Assembly (NCBI RefSeq): GCF_004359215.1
Contig: NC_090621.1
Span: forward strand, 558,015-610,331
Length of the DNA stretch: 52,317 nt
Reading direction: 5' to 3'
Source: Bremia lactucae
Taxonomy: Eukaryota > Oomycota > Peronosporomycetes > Peronosporales > Peronosporaceae
The notes below the pieces were generated by a model, which did not search any database, was not told where the DNA came from, and was given only the letters and a program-made list of their open reading frames with translations. The translations under genes were made by a program, and so were the position numbers. Below, one piece after another: positions 18,200 through 27,701 of this stretch; position 1 is the first letter of the stretch; each line of letters starts with the position of its first letter.

Positions 18200-19570
18200 T
18201 GTGTTTATGCCCCAGGTGATGAGGTTCCCTCATCACCTCGAAAAATAAAGTGGCAAATAAATTGCCATTTAAGTCCCTAGTCGGTGGATCGTCAAGCAGT
18301 TTTATACGACGCCAATCGCAAGAACGTCGCAGACTCAAATTTGTTGAGTCCGATATCCCTTTAACGAGGATGACAGTGCGCCAAGAAACAGACAGTAAGG
18401 AAACGAAGTTGGTATTCAATACACGTTAAACGGTATACAGTACGATAATGATTTTATCGTACTTGATTTGGATGACGAATTTGACGTCAGAAAGTACGAG
18501 CCATGCATAAATTGGCAGCATTAAGCCGTGGCGATGCCTGTCTCTCGTCAACAGAGATTGATCTGATGAACGTATTGGAGCGTCCACAAGCATGTAGATA
18601 TAGTTCGATGGCCTCACTTGTAGGTCGGTCGTTTGCACGGCTACACAAAACCTGAGTGTGATTACTCATCACGCTGTGGAGTTAGATTCCGAGGCTATGC
18701 ACAAGATCAGGCAGCGTCGAAGGTCCGCCATTGTGATGTGAAAATACATACCGACTATTGCGCACAAGCACGTGAAGCATCGACGTTCGACCACTCGATT
18801 AAGTTGAGTGGTACGAAACAAGGATGCTTGCTTGGAAAGTAACATCCAAGAAAATCTGGAACGCCAATCTATAAGAGGCAGTGCAAAATTCCTACATCGA
18901 CAGGAGAGTCAATCGTTATGGATCTTGGTGTGGATGCGCAACCTTAGCTAGAGGCAGTTGGGGAGGACGCTCCCCAAATAAAACAAAAGGAATTAAAATA
19001 AGTCTACAAGAAACTGCGGGAATAAGACCCCAGAAACCAGTGGTCAAAAGGTTACCAGGTACCATCGAAAATAAACACCAAAGAGGAAACTGAGACAACA
19101 AGTGTCTAAGTAAACATTAGATAAAGTATAGGCGCTTATACACTTGATCTTATAGCGCCTCCGAAATTAATTTCGGTAAATTACTTAACTACTAACGTTT
19201 GAACTAAAACGGCTCTTGCGTTTTCTGCGTAGTGGCAAAGTCAAGCAGATCTGCGTTCTTGTCACAGATTACAACTACGTAGCCAATATTCGGTCAGCAA
19301 TAGTATTTCCTGAGAACGATCGGGTTCTCATCAGCCTATCGATGGACAAAAGGTCCTCGATGAGAAGACTCGATTAAATGGCTTACGTCCAATCCTGGGA
19401 GTCTTTGAAGACACATCCTTTGCATAAGAATTTATAGAATTTAAGGATGTCTTCTCTGAATCAGTACCGTGTTTGATGCTTAAGGGATACAGGCACTCGA
19501 CACGAGATCAACCTAATACCAGGTTCGGAAAACTGTGTCATGAAGCAATGGCACGGTCGAAAATAGTCAA
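18200..19570 (+). pseudogene. Protease remnant and RT start of element G
   Basis: The protease region is placed only by order and by weak similarity at about 18230-18500 (VDDPPTR side of the - frame is a shadow). The pre-RT region at about 19130-19200 (GAYTLDL.APPKLIS) and 19440-19560 (EFKDVFSESVPC, then the degenerate start of RT) matches E at 42490-42900. The frame breaks off at about 19570 and jumps to integrase. Confidence 0.5.
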
Positions 19571-19589
19571 CACTTCTCGCAAAGAATGT

Positions 19590-20450
19590 GTGAGATGGTC
19601 TGACCATCATGAAACAGATGGTCAGACAGAATTTGCAAATTGTATTCTTGAAACCACACTATACGAATAGGTCCACTCTTGACGAATTGAAAGGAGTTCT
19701 TGCCAATGGAAAAATTTGCTCAAAAATTCAGTGAATGCTACTACAAAGCATACACCGCTTTTCGCGAACGGCTTACGCCATCCACGTATACCCATCCACC
19801 TTGTTTAATAGTAACTCTTATAGAAGGCGGGGGACTCGCTCGAGCAAAGAACGTTCTAGCTCTTCCATCATCACGAATTGTCTCTATGGTCAATGCGAAG
19901 GATATTGATATTGATTCAATTAGTATCGAAGTGGACAAACTCAATTATTGTAATAATGGTGTTATGACTTTGATAACGATGTTGAAAGACTTAGCATTGA
20001 AAACAATATTATTAATTCGAACGAAAATACTCTCACTAATGAGGAAAATGACACCCGCAGTGTGCACCGGTCGCACTGAAAAAAAACGAGTCAGCAGGAA
20101 AATTCTTGCTGGCAAGAGAAGCAGTGGTCCGTTATGTATAGGATTCAATCGCTGATACGTTGAACCGAAAGAAACGAAACTAAATTAAAAATTGAAGGGC
20201 GAGCATAGTTTCATTTATGGCAATGACCTAGTCCTACTATCGACTGTAAACTACCAAACATAGACGAATGTAGGCGGTAATAAACTACCGCCCAAGTATA
20301 TCGGCCCGTTCCATGCTCTTCTTTGCCAAGGCAATGCGTACACGATCGATCTACTAAGTAGGATGCGTACACATCTTGCGGTTTATGTTGGGCGTCTTCG
20401 CCCGTACCATCAGTACGAAGCTTCTTCCGATTCTGAATTGCTCCGACACG
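19590..20450 (+). pseudogene. Integrase end and pol C-terminal region of element G
   Basis: The open piece 19473-19670 reads DHHETDGQTEFANCILETTL, the region around the catalytic Glu of integrase. After frameshifts it continues with FANGLRHPRIPT at about 19765 and the C-terminal region at about 20205-20420 (KYIGPFHALLCQGNAYTIDL, YVGRLRPYHQYEASSDSE). The first two catalytic Asp regions are deleted. Confidence 0.7.
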
Positions 20451-22110
20451 GCTTTGGTCATCTGTCACAGCCGGATGGTCCTGAGCCAAGGCCTGATGGG
20501 CTCGGGATAGGGTCTGAGTCTCATTATTCATCTTTCCTTCACTCTTTTGCAAGAGATCTTTTGACGATCTTTCACCAGCTCGTTTTGAAGGGACTGATGT
20601 GTCCTTTCGTTTGCAAATTGATCAACAGTAACTTGCGCATCGTCTTACAACTTAGCTTATAGTTTAGTAAGTCAGGTAGGTTTTTCAGAAAGGTAACTTA
20701 CCTTTAAATAATCGACCGTCGTCACTAGTCGCGACAACGGGATCGCTCGTGATTAATATCCTTCCATAAATAATGAAGGTCATTATCCAAGTCACGGTGT
20801 TCACTCAGGTTCGGCGAATGAGGCAGACCCGATTTTGACTCTTCCTCCATATGCATGGACGGTTTCGGGCGTTGAAAAAAAATTTCTAGTTGAACGCTAT
20901 TTAAACAACCGTCAGGTATTAGGGGTTCGAACGAGTTATCTCGTTCGATGGCGAGGGTATTCACCCAACACGATAGTTGGGAATCTCGTTTCCAACTGAA
21001 ACTGGACGTTCCAGGTCTCGTTCGATAGCACGCCGAGCCCCGTCCTCCTCGTCACAAGGTCCATCAAAGAACAAGCGCTTATCGCGCTCGTGAAAGGGTT
21101 GAAAATTCTCAATCTCTGCGCACATTTTAGAAGAAATGAGCATTCCCCAATGAGGTTGTTTAAGAACGTATGCTTCCTTAGGTGCATGACCTGCACCCTG
21201 AAAACAGCATGACCATGAAGTCCTTCATGAGAGGCAAGGTGACCCTGCCTCTCTAGACAAAGGGTGCAGCTTGTAGCGTGCACTGACTATGGTCCGTTTT
21301 TTGGACCATTCACGGAAAGCATCCAGTTTGGCAAGCCAGACCTCGCGGGCTATGCTTTAAACATTCTGTACAGATGCTATTCACAGCTGGTACAAAGGAG
21401 TCGCATCCTTTGCCCGCTTACATGTGTACTATCGATGCCGCAAAAAGGCGTAGACGAAAGAATTCTGTTTCGTCCTCACCAGGCTTGAGGAGCCTCGATT
21501 AGGTGAACAACGGAACATGGTATCGATCGTTGGTCACACCAGACCAACGATCTTAACAGGGCAACCAAAAATACTTTTCGAAAGCAAACCGCGAAACATT
21601 GCGGTCCTTCTTCGGTTGTTTCATTTTAACGTTAACACTAACATTATTAGTCGTGCATGAAGTCATCACAAGATGACTCCGCATCAAAAAGGTCTGACGG
21701 TGTGTCAAACAACTTCGTCATCACCTCTATGGTCGTCACGTTAGAACCCTAGCCGCAGTTGATTCAGGGGCCTCAATAGTTGGCACAGAGTCGGGGGACG
21801 CGCCAACTCGACACAGTCACCTTCAAAAGGAGTAGCAGGAGAAGATACCAGTCACCTCCATTGGAGTAGGAGTTGACATCCCCAATTGTAGACGTACTAG
21901 TATCTTCTGAAACATCCGCATTACAGCAGTTCCACTGGTGCAGCTTCCAGCTCGGCGGCCTTGCACACTACGCGCACGGGTTTCAACACAATGCGTAAAT
22001 GAATTAACTTTGGACAAAATCAACGGTGCAACAAAATTGGAGTTTTCAATAAGAAACGAATAATGCAAATTCATAGGGAAAGACATAATAGTAATTCTCT
22101 GTCTCGCCAC
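20400..22110 (-). pseudogene. Antisense gene (aORF) of element G, degenerate
   Basis: Read on the - strand, the N-terminal part (about 22110-21830) weakly matches that of H. The middle (21283-20936; LERQGHLASHEGLHGHAVFR) matches the H copy at about 24130-24250 (LERQEYLASRRGTHVHSVLR), and HERDKRLFFDGPCDEEDGAR matches CEHGKRSFSYGPSVE of H and the RVFFDGPSHPSDGSR of A. The coil and tail lie at about 20550-20420 (SLSRAHQALAQDHPAV, NRKKLRTDGTGEDAQ). Stops and frameshifts break it. It occupies the same place and strand as in the A family. Confidence 0.6.
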
Positions 22111-22146
22111 AGCAGTAGCTACTGTTACTGTTGGTTAGGGGGGTGA

Positions 22147-22598
22147 TGTAACGAAGTGTTCCGTTACAAAAATATCTTAGTTCCTATAAGAGGAAACATA
22201 AGTTTTATCCTATGAAAGGAAATAAAGAAAGAAGAATTTGTTTTATTAATATTGACTTAAAAGTTTCAACATGACAAAAGTTGGTAAAATTGACGCAATG
22301 AGACATTAGTTCCATTGATTGGTTATTTTAAGGTAAATGACCCGCCAATCGTCATGAGGCACGATTGCGTGGTGCTCAAGTAAACGCCAGACATAGTTTG
22401 GTATTAATATAATTAAGTCAGCAATAGATAGAAATTTGTTACCGATGAAATTAATATTTCTTTTAGAGCTTAACTTTTTCTCTATTCTAAAACCCTTGAA
22501 TTTTGTTTTAGTAGCGAAGACTTCTTAGCCACTTAGAAATTCCTTCTTTACGTAGTGTACGTGGAGTAGTCAAGGCGACCACCTCAGTGCTTCCAAAG
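22147..22598 (+). repeat. 3' LTR of element G (3' end missing)
   Basis: It begins TGTAACGAAGTG after the purine run GGGGGGGTGA and aligns with the 5' LTR of G. It stops at TTCCAAAG, about 13 bp short of the expected end GGTGCCCGTTACA, where the reversed LTR of element H begins. Confidence 0.75.
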
Positions 22599-23136
22599 TG
22601 TAACGGGGCACCCTACACTAGCACGGTTCAATACTAGTTTTCCTTACACTAATTACAGTACAGGTGACATGCCTCGAAGCTTCACGTACACAAGAGTACA
22701 GAGAAAGATTCCTATTTAGCTCAGCGTAGTTAGCTTAAAGGCTTAAAGTAAAAATTTGTAATCGAATATAATACAACTGTATTATTAGATTCAGTTAACT
22801 ACGCAACGATCTTCTATCTACTACTGAACTTATTATAATAATAACTAACTAAGTATGGCGCCTCCTTGCGCACCGCACAATCGTATCCAATACCGATTGG
22901 CGAAGTTTATTAAAACTTAAATAAAGTAATCAGTAGAATAATGTCTTATTGCATCAGTCTTATCAAATTTGGTAATATTAATTTTTTTTAATCAAAACTA
23001 ATATCGATATTAATTTCGAACTTCTTAATTTATTTCCTTTCGTAGGAAACAATATTTTTTATTCTTTTTCGTAGAAAATATTATTTATTATTTCTCTTTA
23101 AAGAGAAAATACTTATGTAACGGACACCCCGTTTCA
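22599..23136 (-). repeat. 3' LTR of element H (538 bp)
   Basis: It starts TGTAACGGGGCACCC and ends ACACCCCGTTTCA on the + strand. It aligns with the reversed G LTR (CACCGCACAATCG and ATTGGCG blocks, AGAGAAAATACTTATGTAACGG at the end). Confidence 0.78.
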
Positions 23137-23275
23137 TTATACAACATTCACCAACAGTCACTATAGTGACTAATATAGGATGACCAAAATACTAATATAC
23201 ATTTCTCTGTAATTTTGCATTATCAACTGTATGAAATACCAATTTATATCCATAACTGATTTTGATAAAATCAAC

Positions 23276-24985
23276 ATGGCGGTCTGTGCGGGTTGCCATG
23301 AGGCCACAAAGCCGGCAGCTGCACTGATCAGTGCAGCTGCTAGGAATGCAAATGTTTCGGCAGACGCATTAGCGTCTAGTGGAGGGATTGAGTCACCTCC
23401 TACTCCTATTGTAGGTGAATTTTATTTGTTATCCGCCGCTGCCGTTACAGGCGACGATGAAAATTCACCGACTCCACCAATATCGCCCGACTCAGTGGCT
23501 ACTGCGAAGGCCGCCGGATCAACAGGGGTCGAGTCCGTTAAACCTTTAGAATTTAACGTGACAGCGAAAGAGGTGATGACGAGGTTGTTCGACTCGTTGG
23601 ACCTCTTTGGTAGGACGTGATCTGATTATGACTCCATTGGCGACGATCTAGTAGGCGTCACTAGGAACCAAGCCATCGTGAAGGGAAGAGTGCTGCTGGT
23701 GGTGCTAGTTTGCATCACCAATAAAGTAGTGATTCTGAAGTTCGCTCCAAGGGCCAACTTAATGCAAACGCTAACATGATCCAACAGGAGAGGGACCGCA
23801 ATACGTTGCGGTTCGCTCCTGAAAAGAGGCAATGGTTGTCTTCTTAATATTTTTTTGATTCATTGGTCTGGTATGACCAACGTCGACATCATATTCCGCT
23901 ACTTGACTCATCCAAGCTTCACAAAATTTGTGGATTTAACGGAATTCTTCATCGATGCTTTTTTCCGGCATCAGTGGTACTCTTCTTAACGGGCAAAGGA
24001 TGGCACCCCCTAATATCAAGCTTGGACATCCTTTGTATATTATCTACAAAAGGAAGGCCGTGAGGTCTGGCTTGACAAGCTGAATCATTGCGTGAACGGT
24101 CTAAGAGACGGACCGTAGTCGGTGCACGCTATAGAGTGCACGGTTTCCCTGGAGAGGTAGGAATACCTTGCCTCTCGTCGGGGGACTCATGTCCATTCTG
24201 TTTTGAGGTTGCAGGTCATGCCTTAAGGGTAGCATATTTCCTTAAGATCTTCATTGTCATCTTCTACGGGATGCGTCAAGGGATTAAATACCTGCGATGC
24301 TTTTGCGAGCACGGAAAGCGCTCGTTCTCCTATGGACCTTCCGTCGAGTAGGATTGGTCTCGTTTTACTGCAGGACGATACCCGGAACGTCCAAAAATAG
24401 CTGGGAACGAGGTTTCCGGCAATTATGCGAGGGTGGATACCCTCGCCAACGAATAAGACAACTCGTTCGAACACTTTTTACTTCTAGGTGGTCCGAGAGA
24501 CGTTAAACTAGGAAACGCTTCTCACCACTCGAATCCGTCAATGGATGTGGAGAGGGAAGAAAAATTGGTTTACCTCGTTTGACGAACTCGAATCAATATC
24601 GTGTTTTGGATCACATCCTTCATCAGTTAAGGGAGAACATTGTTCACGACCGATCCCGTTGCCGCGAGTTAGTAATGACGGCTGATAATGTTTATCGTGA
24701 CCAGTTGAGAAGCTGTGCGCAGGTTGTGTTGTGACTGATCAACTGGCCAACAGAAGGGACACCAGTCTCTTCAAAACGAGCTGGTGACAGCTCGTTAGAA
24801 GATCACTACCTTGAAGGAAAGAGTGGATTGTCTGGATCAAGAAAATCCGACTCTTTTCCGAGACAATAATGCCTTGGCTCAGGAAAACCAGGCTTTTGCG
24901 GATGCCCCAAGTCGGTTCAGTGTTATCCGGAATCGGAAGAAGCCTCGTACTGATAGTATCGGCGGAAATGCAGGACATTAATCGT
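23276..24985 (+). pseudogene. Antisense gene (aORF) of element H
   Basis: The frame is open from 23231 to 23620. The start at 23276 (MAVCAGCHEATKPAA) lies 139 bp from the LTR, close to the spacing in the other families. The N-terminus is Ala/Ser/Thr-rich and then acidic (TGDDENSPTPPISPDS). A frameshift near 23620 follows. The middle has FVDLTEFFIDAFFRHQWYSS at about 23920-23985, aligning with EEDFYIDAFFKHRWYSDNN of A. The coiled coil at about 24590-24900 and the tail IRNRKKPRTDSIGGNAGH at about 24925-24980 match G and B. At least four breaks. Function unknown. Confidence 0.62.
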
Positions 24986-25495
24986 AAATGCGTACGCATA
25001 CTACGAAACAGCTCGATCATGAACGCATTGCCGTGGCGATGCAATAGATAAAACGGACCGATATACCTGGGCACTGATTATTACTACTCACATTCGACAC
25101 TACGTATTATAATAGGTTCACCGTTGACACTAAGACTATGTCAATACCATTAAATGAAAATGTGTTTGAACTTTCATTTTTTTGTCAGAGTTTCGATTCT
25201 GTCGGTCGGATGGGATTGAATCTTGTACGAAACGGACAACTGTTGCTCTAGCCAGCGGGAAAATTCCTGCTGACTCGGTTTTAATTTGTCTTCAGCGCGA
25301 CCGTTGCGCACTGCGAAAATGTAATTTCCATCATTAGTGAGAGTATTATCGTTCCCATTTATAATTTTTTCGATGCTGAGTCTTTCCGCATCCTTATCAA
25401 ATTCAGCAATAGCATTTTTGCTATTACCGAATTTCTCCACTTCAGTGTTAATTAAATTAACATTGGTATCCTTCGCATTGACCTTATCAGCTTAT
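24739..25495 (-). pseudogene. Pol C-terminal fragment of element H
   Basis: The frame 25074-24739 starts MPRYIGPFYLLHRHGNAFMI, equivalent to the IGPFRVLHRRGNAYAIE region of the A family. Farther up (25440-25174) is the weakly matching end of the integrase. The N-terminal parts of pol are missing. Confidence 0.6.
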
Positions 25496-25690
25496 TGTAA
25501 GCATGAATCTCGCGCCATCCACCTGTGGCTTTACACACACAAAAGGTCGGGCTGCCCTGCTGGTCAAGTAAGAGGCTATGACAGGTACCCTACAAGTAGA
25601 TACGGGTGCATCACAGTAGTTTGTAAAACTCGCGGCTCTAAGAAAAATACCGACACGGCAAACGCATCGGCGCAAATGTTAATCGGCTCT
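25496..25690. pseudogene. Scraps of C-type RT (-) and protease (+)
   Basis: At 25496-25560 the - strand reads RPFVCVKPQVDGARFMLT, part of the C-type RT. At about 25572-25655 the + strand DNA (GGTGCATCACAG.A.TTTGTAA.ACTCGCGGCTCTAAG) matches the protease active-site region at 28440-28500. The two pieces face opposite ways, as in the rearranged C element. Confidence 0.6.
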
Positions 25691-25739
25691 CTTTAACGAT
25701 CCGCAGTCTGGTTGGGATCCAAGTCTGACGCCGCAATTT

Positions 25740-25753
25740 TCATTCTTCAATCT
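25740..25753 (+). promoter_or_regulatory. Oomycete core promoter (initiator plus flanking region)
   Basis: TCATTCTTCAATCT fits TCATTYYNCAWTTT at 13 of 14 positions. It lies 32-45 bp before the ATG of the effector-like gene, the usual distance in oomycete genes. Seen in sequence; the consensus is established for oomycetes. Confidence 0.6.
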
Positions 25754-25784
25754 CGTCTCAAGAACTCACATACGACATCACGCC

Positions 25785-26493
25785 ATGAGTGCCAAGCTCA
25801 AGCCTTCGATGGTGCTCTTCCATCTCGTGCTGCTGTTAAGCCCTCATTGGATCACCTGTTTGGGGTTGGTCGCTTTTATTGACTCTTCAATTTCCAGCGA
25901 CGACTCTCGTGATAATTTGCGGCAAGGCTCCGATCTCGTTGCTTCCCCTATCGTCTTCAACTCGAACAATTCTATTCAGCAAGTCTCCAGTGTCGTCGAG
26001 GATAGAATGGAACCAAATTCTGAGAAGATTGCGTTGCTGGCCAAGGCGAGCTTTTCATCTGCTGAAAGTAAATGAAAAGCTCCTTTCAAAGTATCCTACA
26101 CAGCTTTACAACGATTGTGCGTCCCGTATCAGGAGATATCGACAATCTTGACAAAGCAAATGCATTATAAAAGCTGTTGCTAAATAGAATTTGTTTTTCT
26201 CCGTCGTTTTTGAAAAGTTTGAGCATGCTGTTATGGAAGACTACGAGAAGACGGGGTTGCAAATGGCCGATACCTCTGTCGTCGTCTTCGTGAATCTTAC
26301 CAAAGAGATCGGGCACTGGGGTGCTTCAAAGTTTCTAAGCGCTCTAGCAAAAGTCAACGCTGAACTTTCTAGGCGGACTCGATCATCTCTCTATCGTTAT
26401 TGGGACCAGTCACAGCTCAGTTTGTCCGATTTTGAAACGGGCATAAAAATTTCGGCGTTAAGGTATGGAGTAACTATCGAAGCCATAAAATAG
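25785..26493 (+). pseudogene. Secreted effector-like gene with degenerate RxLR/EER layout, frame broken
   Basis: The first frame (25785-26075, 96 codons) has a signal peptide: KLK, then the hydrophobic core MVLFHLVLLL, with likely cleavage near residues 25-30. At residues 43-46 stands DNLR, where RxLR motifs normally lie, and at 72-74 EDR, where EER lies. The frame stops at 26073-26075; a plus-one frame carries the homologous-looking continuation, with stops near 26150 and 26180, then runs open at 26191-26493 (NLTKEIGHWGASKFLSALAK, YRYWDQSQLSLSDFETGIKI). RxLR proteins are secreted and enter plant cells in this group. The break could be a true frameshift or an unspliced intron (a GTAAAT donor sits at the break). 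It is the only host-like gene in the window with a promoter match. Confidence 0.5.
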
Positions 26494-26668
26494 ATTATCG
26501 ATTGTTTCAGTGAGTTATTCCAAATACGCAGACCAGGTTGTAGGTCGGGAAGAAAATTCAGCGTAAAAGGCTTTAATGATGATATTTGAGATCTTTACAT
26601 GGGGCATTGCTGTAGACCGCATTCTCGAGTGTGTGATTAAAGATAGTGGGTACAAGCTCAAGGACAAA
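26494..26668. other. Unassigned stretch after the effector-like gene
   Basis: I see no gene, repeat or LTR match here. It ends where the C-type LTR begins and could be the 3' flank of the effector-like gene. Confidence 0.4.
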
Positions 26669-27188
26669 TGTAAAGGGCTAAAGATGCCCTAATGTTACAC
26701 ATTCCCCGTCTAGTACACTTGGTGTATATATGGGGATGCCAATTAATTCAGTAACCCAGAACTTGGGTGTAATTCACATTTGTAACTAACCCTTGGTTAT
26801 GTGATGCACACAGGTGCATTCACATTAGGAGGCATGACGTTTAGCGTAATCCGTTAGGCAAGGTATCTAGAAAGATACGCTCGCAATACATATTAGTGTT
26901 TTCTATAGAGATGACATTTTTGATTGGTAAAAAAGGTATTTATATTTAATTCGAATTTATATAAATCATTCTGAAAACTATTTCCTACTAAGTATGAGCG
27001 AACGAGAGCCGAATTACCGCTCCCGTGATGATGCTTAGCTAAAGTACTTAGTGCGTTGGTTGAGTTCGCTAACGCGCCCACCACAACTACCTCATTGCAC
27101 ACAAGAGAAGACGGTCTAACCGCTTCTTCGCTGTGCTTGGTTGTGTGTCTAAGTAAAGCGTGGCCGCATTAAGACGTCACCGCGTACA
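26669..27188 (+). repeat. 5' C-type LTR (520 bp)
   Basis: It starts TGTAAAGGGCTAAAG and ends ACCGCGTACA. The pieces GATACGCTCGCAATACATAT, GACATTTTTGATTGG and AACGCGCCCACCACAACT are shared with 3863-4356 and 38907-39428. CTTGGTAGTACTTGTAATCC follows as primer-binding site (27189-27208). Confidence 0.8.
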
Positions 27189-27208
27189 CTTGGTAGTACT
27201 TGTAATCC
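27189..27208 (+). other. Primer-binding site of the C-type element
   Basis: CTTGGTAGTACTTGTAATCC directly follows the LTR and is a variant of the A-family TGGTAGCACTT site. Confidence 0.5.
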
Positions 27209-27335
27209 TTCAAACGTCCCGCATCTCTGCGTGTGTACATAGTGATGAGCCTCAATATCGATTGAGCTCATTTCCGCCACCTCTCTAAACAATATCAGGA
27301 GGTGGCAGGGCACATGGCACAGGGACTTGGTGTAA

Positions 27336-27697
27336 AAGCACTGCGACATGGCGTATGACACCATCCGGCTGTCGTCCTCGATGAGCTGGGCGACAACGCA
27401 TCGCTCCACGGCTAAACGCCAGTGGACAATCGTGTGCGCCGCAGTTCCATCGAACTTGGGTGGGTCCTTCCGAATGGGCCTCGGCTGATGCGGCCGGGCA
27501 GAGAGCATCTCAACAGTTCTGTTGAGAGCCTCGCTCCGAGCCTGCTCATGCCTCAGCTCATCCTGAGTCTGAGTGACGGACTCCGCCGCAGCATGGCTCT
27601 GTGCCTCCGACGTGGCCATCCGCTGTCGGAGCACGAATGCCTCAAACTGCTCCAACTGAGCAACATGTTGTTCAGGCGGACTACTCAGGAGCCTGAC
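27336..27697 (-). pseudogene. Inverted gag N-terminal segment of the C compound element
   Basis: The - strand frame from 27700 reads a likely coiled coil (QLEQFEAFVLRQRMATSEAQ, ELRHEQARSEALNRTVEMLS) and then the capsid start (RPIRKDPPKFDGTAAHTIVH, DDSRMVSYAMSQ). The same capsid start is found in + orientation at 32417-32583. The segment lies between the + leader and the + gag block, so it has been turned round in place. The frame beyond 27336 is a shadow of the leader and LTR. Confidence 0.7.
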
Positions 27698-27701
27698 CAT
27701 C

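Larger units (their letters stand above)
16388..22598 (+). mobile_element. Element G: diverged Ty3/gypsy retrotransposon with deletions
   Basis: It has a 5' LTR (16388-16913), primer-binding site, degenerate gag, protease remnant, the start of RT, the end of integrase, the pol C-terminal region, an antisense aORF and a 3' LTR (22147-22598). Its LTRs share TGTAAC termini with the A family but little else. The middle of pol (most of RT, RNase H and half of integrase) is missing at about 19570. Many stops show long decay. Confidence 0.8.
22599..25495 (-). mobile_element. Element H: 3' part of a G-type Ty3 element
   Basis: On the - strand it carries the end of pol, an antisense aORF and a 3' LTR. 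Its LTR resembles that of G. It breaks off at about 25495, where C-type RT and protease scraps begin. It faces element G tail-to-tail. Confidence 0.75.

Noticed and set aside
18487..18672. Overlapping - strand frames in element G
   Set aside because: They fall opposite the degenerate protease region of G and have no counterpart in other copies.
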